A stretch of 64,000 bases of DNA, from NCBI GenBank assembly GCA_021203305.1, contig JAJQBK010000022.1, forward strand, positions 31,240 through 95,239, read 5' to 3'. Origin of the DNA: Lachnospiraceae bacterium. Lineage in GTDB: Bacteria; Bacillota; Clostridia; Lachnospirales; Lachnospiraceae. The position numbers were made by a program, and so were the translations under genes. Below are positions 26,801-35,652 of the stretch, in pieces (the stretch's first letter is position 1; each line of letters opens with the position of its first letter). The notes below the pieces were generated by a model. It was given only the letters and a program-made list of their open reading frames with translations. It ran no database searches and was not told where the DNA came from.

Positions 26801-26930
26801 CTGTGCCTGCGCTTCGCGAAGTCCTTCCCGAACCTGTACTGCGGGTACTTTTTCCTGTCCCCGTTCTGCCGCTGTTCGCGGTGCCTGTACTCTTTTTTGT
26901 CCCTGTCCTGCTTCCGGAACCAGCCGCCAT
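23847..26930 (-). CDS. DNA translocase FtsK/SpoIIIE
   Basis: About 1027 residues; a septal ATPase that pumps chromosomal DNA into daughter cells or the forespore. Order: a Lys/Arg/Thr/Gly low-complexity N-terminus, membrane spans within about residues 85-230, a long Glu/Pro/Gln-rich linker (about 250-560), the motor (Walker [10 protein letters not shown], Walker [11 protein letters not shown]), and a C-terminal gamma winged-helix domain ([23 protein letters not shown]). The ATG at 26930 has GAGG 5 bases upstream; a GTG at 26954 is less likely. The linker is long and poorly conserved, typical of FtsK. Confidence 0.95.
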   Translation of the reverse strand: MAAGSGSRTGTKKSTGTANSGRTGTGKSTRSTGSGRTSRSAGTAKSTAGRRKASSGRTGKKRQSAAARRRQQELYREAGFIVACVFLAFLFLCNFGIAGPVGNFFKGIMFGLFGLTAYAAPLLLAAGLIYWWACRGQGTAYRKIVPGFLLLIDVSAFCELFGSRLGDMSKYSAASFYQNSVEYWNGGGLLGGSLAYCLYHYLSTVGAVLVLLAIAVICAVLLTEKSFVGLLQSVGLAAGSTARESADSARQRAEIRAQERRSRREQEALEREDQEEEPAQERRGGFFPWVHLLNEGKSGRAEKNGARHSAPLQSEAAGAYEDLDQISEAGEKTGAEVQKETAAPFRKSARSPEPIPVRPVREEEAPEEEEYDSSDSDGIRELTRRNTYYTQETWQEALEAEEQPNVASRGEFGSEQYRTGQPEVDRVREAAGQPQIRSKAQNEDRSPEIQDGAQDKDMPPSTWYEPMEEAEGSGVKAGAGPGSTAGQAAFAAGAASEFPENETDSPRGKYVQREIPREILYGEKSAEKEEKPLPAPKYQFPPLQFLNPGKPGTGDSPRELAETARRLQSCLETFGVKVTITDISRGPAVTRYEIQPEQGVKVSKIVNLSDDIKLNLAATDIRIEAPIPGKAAIGIEVPNRENSPVPLRELLESKEFQGFHSKLAFAVGKDISGKVVVTDIAKMPHVLIAGATGSGKSVCINTIILSLIYKATPEEVQMIMIDPKVVELNIYNGIPHLMIPVVTDPKKAAAALHWGVAEMMDRYEKFAQMGVRDLKGYNAKIESAKTAEDGTQLKKLPQIVIIVDELADLMMVSPGEVEESICRLAQLARAAGIHLIIATQRPSVDVITGLIKANMPSRIAFSVTSGVDSRTILDMVGAEKLLGKGDMLFYPQGYAKPVRIQGAFVTEEEISKVVDFLKNQKLGNVYQADIEEKMKNLGSGTGADGQTAGQAVEDKKDALFADAGRFIIEKDKASIGMLQRAFRIGFNRAARIMDQLCDYGVVGEEEGTKPRKVLMSPEQFEQLLEEI

Positions 26931-27006
26931 GGTATCCTCACTTCTCTTTTTCACATATCATTCAGTCAGAAATTTCTCAAACGATTTCATTCTAGCATAG
27001 TTTTTT

Positions 27007-27693
27007 TCATTTGTCATTTCTTTTCTCAATCATCTCATGAAGTTTCCCCATGGCCTGGCTGATACCGCCAACCTCATTGATAATTCCTTCCCTGACGCAG
27101 TCCTCCCCCACCAGAATGCTCCCCACATCCTTGGTCAGCATCTCCGTCTCCATCATCAGCTCCACATAGCGTTTCTCGCTGATGCCGCAGTGGGAGGCCA
27201 CAAACCCGGTGATGCGGTCCTGAATCTGGCGGAAATAATCAAAGGTCTGGCGCACCCCGATCACGGTGCCGTTCATCCGAACCGGGTGAATCACCATGGT
27301 TCCCGTGGGTACAATATAGGAATAATCCGTGCTGACCGCGATGGGAACGCCGATGGAATGGGAGCCGCCAAGCACCAACGACACCGTGGGCTTGCTTAAG
27401 CTGGCCAGCATCTCCGCGATGGCAAGGCCCGCTTCCACATCCCCGCCCATGGTATTGATCAGCACCAGCACGCCGTCGATTTCCCAGCTGTCCTCAATGG
27501 CCGCCAGCTGGGGCAGCACATGCTCATATTTGGTGGTTTTCGCGTTGTTTCCCAGCACGTCATGTCCCTCTACCTCCCCAATGATCGTGACCAGATAAAT
27601 CTCATTTTTCTGCGAATTTTCATTTAATAAAAGCTGCCCGCTCTCACGGATACTGTCATTTTTTTCCTGCTGTTTTGAATCTGTCTCTTCCAA
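27007..27693 (-). CDS. ClpP-class protease, TepA-like
   Basis: 228 residues from a TTG start at 27693 (GGAGG 6 bases upstream; the frame continues upstream without a ribosome site). It has a ClpP/SppA crotonase-like fold: LVLINTMGGDVEAGLAIAEM and the serine-containing GGSHSIGVPIA, then TGTMVIHPVRM. It resembles TepA (YmfB) of Bacillus, a translocation-enhancing or small ClpP-like peptidase; its substrate is unknown. It lies just upstream of ftsK in the same direction, with a 76-base gap. Confidence 0.85.
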   Translation of the reverse strand: MEETDSKQQEKNDSIRESGQLLLNENSQKNEIYLVTIIGEVEGHDVLGNNAKTTKYEHVLPQLAAIEDSWEIDGVLVLINTMGGDVEAGLAIAEMLASLSKPTVSLVLGGSHSIGVPIAVSTDYSYIVPTGTMVIHPVRMNGTVIGVRQTFDYFRQIQDRITGFVASHCGISEKRYVELMMETEMLTKDVGSILVGEDCVREGIINEVGGISQAMGKLHEMIEKRNDK

Positions 27694-27714
27694 CGCACAC
27701 CTCCGATAAACAAA

Positions 27715-27742
27715 AAGAAGAAAATCCTTCGATTTTCTTCTT
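27715..27742 (-). terminator. intrinsic terminator after the 27800-29239 gene
   Basis: A perfect 12-base stem (AAGAAGAAAATC with GATTTTCTTCTT) around a 4-base loop, followed on the minus strand by a T-rich tail. It separates the membrane-protein operon from tepA. Confidence 0.75.
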
Positions 27743-27799
27743 AGTGTGCCTGTTTCAGGACAAAAATATGTATTCTGCATTACATTCACAGCCGCTGTT

Positions 27800-29239
27800 T
27801 TACCGGTCAAACTCCTCTTCGTCCGGAATCTCAATATCAAATTTCATCTCCGTCTCAGAAAAATCCTTGTCATAATCAATCTTCGCCCTCTTCTTTCTCT
27901 TCGGGATTTCCATGGATTTCGGAATAAAAATTTCCGGACGGGCGGAAGCGGCTTCCTTTTCCGGCATACTCTCTTCTATCACCGGCTGAAGCTTTTCTTC
28001 CGACATACCCTCCTCTTTCACCGGCTGGGGCTTTTCTTCCGGCATACCCTCTTCTCTCAATGTCTGAAGCTTCTCTTCCGGTATGCTCTCTTCTTCTGCC
28101 GGCAGTTCCTTTTCCTCCGCTTCGGCTTCCTCCAGAGGTTCATCCTCCGGCAAAGACAAATCCTCTGTCCCAGTCCACTGGATTTCAGCGTATTCCTCTT
28201 CTTCCCCGTTTTCCTCTCCGCCCAGCAAATCCCGCAGCAGTACTCCCAAAAGAAGCGTCATCACAACGCACAGCGCCGCCTGACAGCCCATATCCTCCTG
28301 CATTCCCATCAGCTGTGCCGCCAGGACAATCACGGCCATAACCATATAGACAGAAGCCGCTCTTTTTTCTTTTCTGAGAAATAAAAAGAAAATCAGACTC
28401 AACAGCCCCGCTAAAAGAGCGGTCTGTCCTCCCACCGCCGATATCCTTTCAGACAAAAGAACTCCCGAAATTCCCGGTGTCTGCTGATAATAGATACAGC
28501 CCGCCAGAAGACAGATCAGAAGCAGGAAATCCGGCGCCGCCTCAAAGCCTCTCTTCAGAAACCGGTCAAAGCAAAGGTGAAGAAGCCATCCCAGAGCCAC
28601 TACTCCTAAAAGCAGCAGCGTTTCCGGGGAACAATACATGGAAAGACGGATCATTTCCGGAAACAGCATCAGCGCTCCCAGACAGATAACAGCGCATAAC
28701 GCTCCCCAAGTGCGCCTGACAAGAAAATAGAGTAGAAAACAGGTGACCGAAAACAGCGCCAGCTGCATCCCGGCCGCCGCCATGGAAAGATTGCCCACCA
28801 GCATAAACAGCTGGTTCAAAAGATAAACATAAGCGTTTGAAAGAAAATCCGCCTGATTCAGGGAAAGCCCCGAGGCCGTCACAAGCGCCGCCTCCACCAC
28901 CGGATTTCCATCCTGCGAGGACCAGAAAGCAACAAATTCCCGGCCTATTCTGAGATAAATTCCTCCCGCTACCAGGATGACGCAGCAGATCAGCTCCAGC
29001 ACAAGGGCCGCGCCCTCTCCCAGCCTGAAAAACCCGGGTCTTTTCTCCGCCCACCGGCACAAAAAAGCCCCCAGCAAAAACAAAAGCAGAATCACACAGC
29101 CCCATAACAGCAGCGCGACGACATCAACCGCAGCGTAAGAAGAAACCGTTTCAAAATAATAAATGGTGCTGCCAAAGGCCACAGGCACCGTAAATAAAAG
29201 CCAGACAAGCGCCTTCAGGACGCCCCCCATTTTTTTCAT
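27800..29239 (-). CDS. hypothetical polytopic membrane protein with Glu/Pro repeat tail
   Basis: 479 residues, family not recognised. About ten hydrophobic segments occupy the first 320 residues, resembling an integral-membrane glycosyltransferase or lipid-linked sugar transporter, but no defining motif was seen. The C-terminal 150 residues are strongly acidic and contain about 3.5 copies of a 13-residue unit of the form P/SEEK-QP---EE-M. A GT2 glycosyltransferase lies 12 bases upstream in the same direction, so a role in cell-envelope glycosylation is a reasonable inference. Confidence 0.5.
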   Translation of the reverse strand: MKKMGGVLKALVWLLFTVPVAFGSTIYYFETVSSYAAVDVVALLLWGCVILLLFLLGAFLCRWAEKRPGFFRLGEGAALVLELICCVILVAGGIYLRIGREFVAFWSSQDGNPVVEAALVTASGLSLNQADFLSNAYVYLLNQLFMLVGNLSMAAAGMQLALFSVTCFLLYFLVRRTWGALCAVICLGALMLFPEMIRLSMYCSPETLLLLGVVALGWLLHLCFDRFLKRGFEAAPDFLLLICLLAGCIYYQQTPGISGVLLSERISAVGGQTALLAGLLSLIFFLFLRKEKRAASVYMVMAVIVLAAQLMGMQEDMGCQAALCVVMTLLLGVLLRDLLGGEENGEEEEYAEIQWTGTEDLSLPEDEPLEEAEAEEKELPAEEESIPEEKLQTLREEGMPEEKPQPVKEEGMSEEKLQPVIEESMPEKEAASARPEIFIPKSMEIPKRKKRAKIDYDKDFSETEMKFDIEIPDEEEFDR

Positions 29240-29251
29240 GCCTTCCCCCGA

Positions 29252-30196
29252 TCACTCCAGAATTTCCTCAATATTATATCTCGGTCTTTCCTTCACTTCC
29301 ATATAAATCTTGCCCACATACATGCCCACCAGGCCGATGGCGATCAGCTGGAAGCCGCCCAGAAACCAGATGGAGAGCATTAAGGAGGTCCAGCCGGGCA
29401 CCGTGTTTCCGTTAAAATAGGCGACAAGGGCATAAATGGCGGCCACAAAGCTCAGGCCGAGAATGCCAATCCCAACAACCAGAATCAGGCTGATCGGCTT
29501 GATGGAGAAGGAGGTAATCCCGTTCCAGGCAAGGGCCAGCATCTTTTTCAGCGGATACTTGCTCTCCCCGGCCACCCGCTCCTTGCGGCTGTAATAGACG
29601 CAGGAAGTATTGTATCCGATGGTGGGCATGATACCCCGCAGAAACAGATTGGACTCCTTAAACTGACTGAAGTATTCCAGCGCCCTTTTGCTCATCAGTC
29701 GGAAATCAGCGTGATTATATACCGTTTTGACGCCCATGATCTCCATGAATTTATAAAAGCCCTGGGCGGTCGCCCGCTTGAAAAAGCTGTCGCTGCTGCG
29801 GTCATTCCTGACGCCGTACACGATATCGTTGCCCGCGTGAAAGGAATCCACCATCTGCTCGATCACTGTCACATCGTCCTGTAAATCCGCGTCGATGGAA
29901 ATCGCCATATCACAGCGGTCCCTGGCAGTCACAAGGCCGGCCGTCAGCGCGTACTGGTGCCCCACATTTCCCGCCAGATTAACTCCTCTGACTCTGTCCG
30001 GGTATTTCTCATGCTCACTGATGATCAGCGGCCAGGTCCGGTCCCTGCTTCCGTCGTTGACAAACAGAATAAAGCTGTCCGGAGCGATCTTTTCCTTGCC
30101 AATCAGATCGTCCAGCACCTCCCGCAGGGCCTGAGAACAGATCTCAACAACCTCTTCTTCCTTATAACAGGGCACTACAATCGCCAGTCTGTCCAT
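29252..30196 (-). CDS. GT2-family glycosyltransferase with two C-terminal membrane spans
   Basis: 314 residues. An N-terminal GT-A domain starts VVPCYKEEEVVE and has the metal/sugar-nucleotide motif SIDADLQDD around residue 103; two transmembrane helices (around 235-260 and 270-300) follow, the layout of GtrB/DPM1-like polyprenyl-phosphate glycosyltransferases. It probably transfers a hexose from a sugar nucleotide to a lipid carrier on the cytoplasmic face. GGGAG precedes the ATG. It is upstream of, and probably cotranscribed with, the polytopic membrane protein at 27800-29239. Confidence 0.88.
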   Translation of the reverse strand: MDRLAIVVPCYKEEEVVEICSQALREVLDDLIGKEKIAPDSFILFVNDGSRDRTWPLIISEHEKYPDRVRGVNLAGNVGHQYALTAGLVTARDRCDMAISIDADLQDDVTVIEQMVDSFHAGNDIVYGVRNDRSSDSFFKRATAQGFYKFMEIMGVKTVYNHADFRLMSKRALEYFSQFKESNLFLRGIMPTIGYNTSCVYYSRKERVAGESKYPLKKMLALAWNGITSFSIKPISLILVVGIGILGLSFVAAIYALVAYFNGNTVPGWTSLMLSIWFLGGFQLIAIGLVGMYVGKIYMEVKERPRYNIEEILE

Positions 30197-30230
30197 CCGC
30201 TCACTCCCATATCATGTGTACAATCCGCGC

Positions 30231-30283
30231 CAAAAACTTCTCTGTACCAGCTTCCTGGCCTGATGTAAAAAATCCGTGAGAAG
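30231..30283 (-). terminator. possible terminator after yebC
   Basis: On the minus strand CTTCTC pairs with GAGAAG across a loop that contains a nested CCAGGAAGCTGG hairpin; GAGAAG is followed by TTTTT. It could end the yebC transcript before the glycosyltransferase gene, about 35 bases upstream of that gene's start. Confidence 0.4.
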
Positions 30284-30325
30284 CATGATTTGGCCCTGCT
30301 CATTCCGGTCCGAATATAACCTGCT

Positions 30326-31057
30326 CTACTCGTCCCAGTTATGATACACCGCCTGCACATCATCATCCTCATCCAGAATATCCAGAATTCTGTTCAGGCA
30401 TTTGATGTGATTCTCATCCGTCAGCGTCACATAATTCTGCGGAATCATGGTCACCTCCGCGCTGGCCATGGGGATACCCGCCTCCTCCAAAGCCTTCCGC
30501 ACGCTCTCCAGGTCCTCCGGAGCGGTGATCACCTCGTATGAGTCCTCTTCCTCCGCGAAATCCTCCGCTCCCGCGTCCAGCACGGTCATCATCAGCTCAT
30601 CCGCGTCCTCAGCCTCATACTCTTCCTTATCAATGATAATCTGTCCCTTCTCGTCAAACATAAAGGACACGCAGCCGGGGGTTCCGATGCTTCCCTGCCC
30701 CTTAGTAAAGGCGCTTTTCACACTGGAGGCGGTCCGGTTTTTATTGTCCGTCAGCGTTTTGACAATGATGGCGGTGCCGCCGGGGCCATAGCCCTCATAT
30801 GTAATATTTTCATAATTGACGCTTCCGAGCTCTCCGCTGGCCTTCTTGATGCCTCTCTCGATAGTATCGTTGGGCATATTGTTGGCCTTGGCCTTCAGAA
30901 CAACCTGATAAAGCTTTGAGTTGTTGGCCGGGTCAGGTCCGCCCTCTTTTACCGCCACCGCGATCTCGTGGCCGATGATGGTAAAGATTTTACCTCTGGC
31001 GGCGTCGTTTTTCTCTTTTTTGGCCTTGATGTTTGAAAATTTTGAATGTCCTGACAT
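30326..31057 (-). CDS. YebC/PmpR-family DNA-binding regulator
   Basis: 243 residues with the highly conserved N-terminus [16 protein letters not shown] followed by [19 protein letters not shown] and the GTAIIV strand. Family members are small cytosolic proteins: some bind promoter DNA, and YebC-type proteins have also been linked to ribosome/translation rescue. The start ATG overlaps its AAGGAA site and lies 4 bases after the CorC-like gene stop, indicating the same message. The full-length, intact ORF ends at 30326. Confidence 0.95.
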   Translation of the reverse strand: MSGHSKFSNIKAKKEKNDAARGKIFTIIGHEIAVAVKEGGPDPANNSKLYQVVLKAKANNMPNDTIERGIKKASGELGSVNYENITYEGYGPGGTAIIVKTLTDNKNRTASSVKSAFTKGQGSIGTPGCVSFMFDEKGQIIIDKEEYEAEDADELMMTVLDAGAEDFAEEEDSYEVITAPEDLESVRKALEEAGIPMASAEVTMIPQNYVTLTDENHIKCLNRILDILDEDDDVQAVYHNWDE

Positions 31058-31061
31058 TTCC

Positions 31062-32117
31062 TTATCCTTCCTCCCCGCGTTCTGTTTCCTGTAAAGGCTC
31101 CTCCGCCTTTTTTGTCACGAGCACACTCTGTATCCGCATATTTTCCACAGAAAGGACCCTGAAAAGGTATCCCTTGTACTCGCACTCAAATTCCTCCCCC
31201 TCCCGGGGGATATGATCCAGCCGGCGGATCAGAAAACCGTTCAATGTGTCAAATTCGGTTTCGTCAAAGGTGATCCCCAGCCTGTCCTCTATGTCCTCTA
31301 AGGGCGTCAGCCCCTCCATCACCCAGGCGTCCTCACTCCTGGAATCGATGAATTCCTGCTCATCATCATACTCATCCTGGATATTGCCCACAATCTCTTC
31401 CAGAATGTCCTCCATGGTAACCAGCCCCGCCGTCTGCCCGTACTCATCAATGACAATCGCCATCTGTACCTTCGTGGACTGCAGCGTCTTGAAAAGATCG
31501 TCGATATTCGTGGTTATCAGGGTAAACTGCGTCTTGCGCAAAAGTCCCTCGATCCGCCCGATGGGACGGTTCTCCTGGGGGTGGGTATTCTGATAGCGCA
31601 GGGCATCCTTCAGATACAGGATGCCTGTAATATGATCCAGATTCTCCTCATAAACCGGATATCTGGAATTCTGCCCGGACAAAAGCCGGCTGACCGCCTC
31701 CGGAAACGGCGTTTCCCCGTCAAAGGCCTCCATATTGGAGCGATGAGTCATAATATCCTGCGCTTCCTTATCGGAATACGCGAAAATATTGCTGATCATC
31801 TCCACCTCGCTGTCCTCGATCACGCCCTGTTCATGGCCTTCATTGACCAGGTCTATAATTTCCTGCTCGGTGTCATCCTCCGCGGACGGAACGTCCCCTC
31901 CCCGCAGAAGCTTTTCCACACCTTCCTTCACCATCTTTACAAGCTTCCCCGGCAAAAACACGCCCAGCGCCGTGAAAAGAGCCAGCAAAAGCAGGAAGAA
32001 AAGCACCGGCACCAGAATATGTAGCAATGGAATTCCGAACACCTCGATATCCGGAATCCCGGTTTTCGTTAAACTTAAGATCAGGCCCCTACAGGGTCCG
32101 TCTCCATCGTCTGACAT
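31062..32117 (-). CDS. CBS-pair/CorC_HlyC-domain protein with reduced membrane domain
   Basis: 351 residues. One N-terminal hydrophobic segment (about 28-50) replaces the multi-span DUF21 domain usual in full CNNM/HlyC proteins. It is followed by a conserved [20 protein letters not shown] region, two CBS motifs ([43 protein letters not shown]), and a CorC_HlyC domain. Such proteins are linked to magnesium/cobalt handling. AAGGAG precedes the ATG, with a strong promoter upstream. It reads into yebC. Confidence 0.85.
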   Translation of the reverse strand: MSDDGDGPCRGLILSLTKTGIPDIEVFGIPLLHILVPVLFFLLLLALFTALGVFLPGKLVKMVKEGVEKLLRGGDVPSAEDDTEQEIIDLVNEGHEQGVIEDSEVEMISNIFAYSDKEAQDIMTHRSNMEAFDGETPFPEAVSRLLSGQNSRYPVYEENLDHITGILYLKDALRYQNTHPQENRPIGRIEGLLRKTQFTLITTNIDDLFKTLQSTKVQMAIVIDEYGQTAGLVTMEDILEEIVGNIQDEYDDEQEFIDSRSEDAWVMEGLTPLEDIEDRLGITFDETEFDTLNGFLIRRLDHIPREGEEFECEYKGYLFRVLSVENMRIQSVLVTKKAEEPLQETERGEEG

Positions 32118-32153
32118 AAAATAATAACTCCTTTATCCTTTCGTTTTTATCAT

Positions 32154-32182
32154 ACTATAGCAAAAGAAAGCCTTTTCGTCAA
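32154..32182 (-). promoter_or_regulatory. sigma-A promoter for the CorC-like/yebC transcript
   Basis: On the minus strand, TTGACG (32177-32182), a 17-base spacer and TATAGT (32154-32159), 37 bases upstream of the start at 32117. Confidence 0.7.
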
Positions 32183-32231
32183 CCTTGAACCCCCGGTTTC
32201 CCGGCAGGCGCTTCACGCCCGGCTTATTTTT

Positions 32232-32272
32232 CAAAAAAAGAATTATCCCCGGACGCCCGGCTCCTTGTCCGG
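32232..32272 (-). terminator. intrinsic terminator after mazF
   Basis: On the minus strand CCGGAC pairs with GTCCGG around a 12-base loop and is soon followed by seven Ts. It lies just past the mazF stop at 32280, before the CorC-like promoter. Confidence 0.55.
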
Positions 32273-32279
32273 AAAAGAA

Positions 32280-32687
32280 TCACCCCCGGGCGCCGGCCAT
32301 CCCCGTAAATTTCCCATCCACTGTCGTCCTTTCGCCAGTTCCCGGCTGCTGAGGCAGGGAAAGGGAAACGCTTAAGGCGCTGTCCACCTGTCCCATAATG
32401 GCCTCATCCAGGTGGCAGACCTTATCCTTCAGCCGGGTCTTGTCTATGGTGCGAAGCTGCTCCAGCAGAATCACGGAATCCTTTTCCATATGATAGGTAC
32501 TGGCGGAAATATGGATATGTGTGGGCAGCTTGTTTTTGTCCAGCTTGCTTGTGATGGCGGCGCAGATCACCGTCGGACTGTGGCGGTTGCCCACGTCATT
32601 CTGAATAATCAGCACCGGGCGGACGCCGCCCTGCTCGCTTCCTACTACCGGTCTTAAATCCGCGTAATAAATGTCTCCCCTTTTCAT
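32280..32687 (-). CDS. MazF/PemK-family endoribonuclease toxin, no adjacent antitoxin seen
   Basis: 135 residues with the MazF fold signature: [34 protein letters not shown] and [11 protein letters not shown], and [13 protein letters not shown], which together form the RNA-cleaving site. The position downstream of alr matches the alr-ndoAI-ndoA order of Bacilli, but no MazE-type ORF lies in the 195 bases between alr and this gene. The C-terminal 30 residues ([10 protein letters not shown]...) extend beyond the usual end. A perfect 8-base inverted repeat lies in its leader. Confidence 0.9.
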   Translation of the reverse strand: MKRGDIYYADLRPVVGSEQGGVRPVLIIQNDVGNRHSPTVICAAITSKLDKNKLPTHIHISASTYHMEKDSVILLEQLRTIDKTRLKDKVCHLDEAIMGQVDSALSVSLSLPQQPGTGERTTVDGKFTGMAGARG

Positions 32688-32729
32688 ACCAAACCATCCT
32701 TTCTATGCAGCCTGGGCCAGGATGTCATG

Positions 32730-32748
32730 GGCGCCGGATACCGGCGCC
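32730..32748. promoter_or_regulatory. perfect inverted repeat in the mazF leader
   Basis: GGCGCCGG-ATA-CCGGCGCC, 8-base arms and a 3-base loop, about 42 bases upstream of the mazF start. No T-run follows, so it is not a terminator. It could be an operator or a 5' mRNA hairpin. Confidence 0.4.
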
Positions 32749-32882
32749 GTTTCACCTCTTTCTGGTTTATAGTATGGCTGGTTTTGTGAAAAGGTATTCA
32801 ACTTCGCGGATTTTATTTTACTAAAAAAGTGTTCTCAACAGACAATCAGATGGACAGGCAAGCTTACACAGATATTCCCGTT

Positions 32883-34094
32883 TTATAACGATAAGGAATG
32901 AAGCCGCGGTGAAAACTGATCCATATACGCCGCCGGTTTTCCCTGATAATAAAAAACTCTGGGCAGGCGTTTGCCGAGATCACAGGCGAACTCATAGTTG
33001 AAGCGATGGCTCATTTCCCCCAGCTCCTCCATGGAAATACGCTCCTCTCCGTCGCTTCCGATAAGAGTCACCGGATCGCCGCAGGCAGCCCCGGGGATAT
33101 CCGTCACATCCACCATGAACTGGTCCATGCACACTCTTCCCAATATGGGCGCTCTCCGGCCCCGGATCAGCACATAGCCGCAGTTTGACAGGCTCCTCGG
33201 ATATCCGTCCCCGTAGCCCAGCGGAATGGTGGCGATTTTCACCGGCTTTTTGATCTGCCAGGTGCCGCCGTAGCTGACGCCGCTGCCCACACGTCCGTCC
33301 TTCACATAGACCACATGGCTGTGAAGGGACAGCACCGGCCTTAAATCAATGGCCGCCTGATCCACCTCCCCGGAGGGCCAGAGTCCGTACAGAGTGATAC
33401 CCGCCCGAACCCAGTCCAGATGGGTTCGCTCCAGCTCCTTTTCGATAATGGCGGCGCTGTTGGCGCAGTGCTTTATGGGAATGGGGTATCCCAAAAGTCG
33501 CTCCGCCTCCTCTGCGAAATGATAAAAACTATCGTACTGGGCAAGGGCGTTTTGCTTGTCCCTCTCATCCGCCCGGGCGAAATGGGTGAAAATTCCTTCG
33601 ATCTCTATTCCAGGAAGGCCAGCCGCCTTTTTGATAAAGGAAAAACCCTCCTCATCGGGATAAATCCCGATTCTACTCATGCCGGTATCCACCTTGATAT
33701 GGATTTTCGCTGTCTTTCCCGTCCTGAGGGCAACGGAGGATAATTCCTCCAGAGTATCCTCCCTGAAAACCGCGGGCCGGATTTCCAGCTCAAGCATCTC
33801 CTCATAGCAGTAAGGAAAGGTATAGCCCAAAATCAGAATCGGTTTGGCTGCTCCGCTCTCCCACAGGGCCTTGGCTTCCTCAAAGGTAGCCACAGCGTAA
33901 CCTCCCACGCTCTTCTTTGTCTCCCCCAACCGGGCAATGGGGATGGCGCCGTGGCCGTAGCCGTCAGTCTTGATCACCAGAATGAGCCTGCTTTTACGCC
34001 CAATATGCTCATACATGGCGTCGATATTATGCTCCAGGGCGTCCAGGTCGATCCTGACAAAACCCCGGTCAAACTGTCTCATATAGTCTTCCAT
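32883..34094 (-). CDS. alr: alanine racemase
   Basis: A 403-residue PLP enzyme converting L- to D-alanine for peptidoglycan. The PLP lysine is K42 in VIKTDGYGHG; the second catalytic base is the Tyr of GSGVSYGGTW near residue 273; IGRKSRLI and LSLHSHVV-type segments fit the TIM-barrel and beta-domain. AAGGAA lies upstream of the ATG at 34094. It is followed by mazF and preceded by a dispersed repeat and rex. Confidence 0.97.
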   Translation of the reverse strand: MEDYMRQFDRGFVRIDLDALEHNIDAMYEHIGRKSRLILVIKTDGYGHGAIPIARLGETKKSVGGYAVATFEEAKALWESGAAKPILILGYTFPYCYEEMLELEIRPAVFREDTLEELSSVALRTGKTAKIHIKVDTGMSRIGIYPDEEGFSFIKKAAGLPGIEIEGIFTHFARADERDKQNALAQYDSFYHFAEEAERLLGYPIPIKHCANSAAIIEKELERTHLDWVRAGITLYGLWPSGEVDQAAIDLRPVLSLHSHVVYVKDGRVGSGVSYGGTWQIKKPVKIATIPLGYGDGYPRSLSNCGYVLIRGRRAPILGRVCMDQFMVDVTDIPGAACGDPVTLIGSDGEERISMEELGEMSHRFNYEFACDLGKRLPRVFYYQGKPAAYMDQFSPRLHSLSL

Positions 34095-34111
34095 ATTTTC
34101 CTTAATTCAGG

Positions 34112-34162
34112 AACTGCCGCGTATCAGCCAATGCGGGACGGGCATAGTATTTCGCGACAGTC
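34112..34162 (-). repeat. dispersed intergenic repeat, family 2, copy A
   Basis: The minus strand of this stretch matches the plus strand at 44048-44104 (shared blocks CGCGAAA, ATGCCC, TGGCT). Its ends, AACTGCCGCG and CGCGACAGT, are near-perfect inverted repeats. It lies between rex and alr, about 20 bases upstream of the alr start. Confidence 0.55.
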
Positions 34163-34210
34163 TCTCAGAATATGCGCCCTAAGACGGCGCACAAAAAACT
34201 TTCAGTATAA

Positions 34211-34849
34211 TCAGGTCGGCTGTGAATTGTATTTTGCCAGATTATAGGAGAGCTTCATCAGACTGTCCGAAAGGTGCACATTCTCCACCTGGATTCCCTC
34301 CGGCACATTCAGATCCACATGAGCGAAATTCCAGATGGCCTTGACGCCGTTTTTCACCAGCATGTCGGCCACCTCCACCGCGCTCTCCTTCGGAATGGTC
34401 AGCACCGCGATGTCCACCTGATTCTCCAGGATAAAGCTTTCCACCGCCTCCATGGGCTGCACGGTCAGGCTTCTGACCTTCCTGCCGTATAAAGCCGGGT
34501 TGCAGTCAAAGATTCCCTTGAAAAGAAAGCCCCGCTTCTCAAAATTCAGATAATTGGCCAGAGCCTGCCCGAGATTCCCCGCGCCGATGATAATCAGGTG
34601 GTGCTCCACGTTCAGCCCCAGAATATTGCCGATCTCCTGGTACAGATACTCCACATTATAGCCGTATCCCTGCTGGCCGAAGCCGCCGAAATTATTCAGA
34701 TCCTGCCTGATCTGGGACGCTGTCACCTTCATCAGGCTGCTCAGCTCCTGCGAGGAAATCCTCTGCACCCCGTTGTCCTTCAGCTCTCCCAGATATCGAA
34801 AATATCTTGGCAACCTGCCGATTACCGCCTGAGATATTTCCTTCTCCAT
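34211..34849 (-). CDS. rex: redox-sensing transcriptional repressor Rex
   Basis: 212 residues from the ATG at 34849 (AGGAGG upstream). It senses the NADH/NAD ratio and represses fermentation and respiration genes. The N-terminal winged helix has ISSQELSSLMKVTASQIRQDLNNFG; the C-terminal Rossmann domain has GAGNLGQALANY (GxGxxG). The helix QIRQDLNNFGGFGQQGYGY is typical. A gene-specific terminator and repeat elements flank it. No Rex operator was identified with confidence in this window. Confidence 0.96.
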   Translation of the reverse strand: MEKEISQAVIGRLPRYFRYLGELKDNGVQRISSQELSSLMKVTASQIRQDLNNFGGFGQQGYGYNVEYLYQEIGNILGLNVEHHLIIIGAGNLGQALANYLNFEKRGFLFKGIFDCNPALYGRKVRSLTVQPMEAVESFILENQVDIAVLTIPKESAVEVADMLVKNGVKAIWNFAHVDLNVPEGIQVENVHLSDSLMKLSYNLAKYNSQPT

Positions 34850-34969
34850 TCTATGACCTCCTGCGTCAAAAAACTTCACTTATTATACGTCATTTCCGGG
34901 TTGTCCGCAAGATGAATCGATATCTTTTTCACAAACTTCGCTATGAATAGTAAACAACTGCCATGCCCA

Positions 34970-34997
34970 CAAAAAGGGGGAGCCGCCCAGGCTCCCC
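34970..34997 (-). terminator. intrinsic terminator after the acidic protein gene
   Basis: On the minus strand GGGGAGCC pairs with GGCTCCCC around a 5-base loop and is followed by CTTTTTG. It lies about 20 bases beyond the stop of the 35017-35517 gene. Confidence 0.75.
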
Positions 34998-35016
34998 GCA
35001 CATATGTCCGCTGTTT

Positions 35017-35517
35017 TCATCCTTCCCCTTCCATCCACCTTTTTTCCTCCAGGTACATCTCGTAGGCGTCCTTATCCTCCGCAGCCTCCGCCGGATTCCA
35101 GGATGGATTAAGCTTCTGAATGACAGAAATCACCTCGTCAATCTTTATCATATCCGCGACATGTTTCAGGGCCTCATTCGCCAGCTGAGGGGACTCTTCC
35201 ATCAAACCCTTCATAAATTCCATGGTAATCTCCTCAATGTTATCGGAATCCAGATCATCATCGGAGTCGTCATCAGAATCAACATCCCAAGAATCGTCAT
35301 CCCAGACATCCTCGTCATCAAAATCATCATCCCCGATGTCCTCATCCCCGAAATCATCCCCAAGCTCTGAATCCTCGAGCCATTCCTCAGCCCACGCGTT
35401 CAAAATCCTGTTAAATTCCTCCGACAGCCGCACCTCATCCATTTCCTTAAGCTTTTCCTCGTACCCGGCGATCTGTTCTGCCAGCCACATCATCTGATCT
35501 TCAAACTGATTGTCCAT
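35017..35517 (-). CDS. hypothetical acidic protein with Asp-rich linker
   Basis: 166 residues starting at the ATG at 35517 (AAAGGA 8 bases upstream). The first 55 residues are helical (MDNQFEDQMMWLAEQ...), then about 50 residues are almost pure Asp/Glu/Ser/Trp (repeats such as GDDFGDEDIGDDDF), then a helical C-terminal domain ends in a Lys/Glu-rich tail. No known family. Such an acidic stretch might bind cations or mimic nucleic acid, but that is speculation. A longer frame to 35628 lacks a ribosome site. Confidence 0.55.
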   Translation of the reverse strand: MDNQFEDQMMWLAEQIAGYEEKLKEMDEVRLSEEFNRILNAWAEEWLEDSELGDDFGDEDIGDDDFDDEDVWDDDSWDVDSDDDSDDDLDSDNIEEITMEFMKGLMEESPQLANEALKHVADMIKIDEVISVIQKLNPSWNPAEAAEDKDAYEMYLEEKRWMEGEG

Positions 35518-35652
35518 CTCCCGTATCCTTTCAAAAATATCTGTCCACATAAAATACCATAAAACAACCTTTATCGCAACCCATAAACGCGAAAAGCGCA
35601 AAAAAGACACGCTGTCATTTAATAACAACTATGAAAAAGCAGGGGATGGTTG

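Noticed and set aside
34880..34965. A Rex operator upstream of rex
   Set aside because: A TTTGTGAAAAAG half-site occurs but there is no second half; not convincing.
35222..35497. A Ser-rich plus-strand ORF
   Set aside because: It is the mirror of the Asp-codon repeats of the acidic protein on the other strand.
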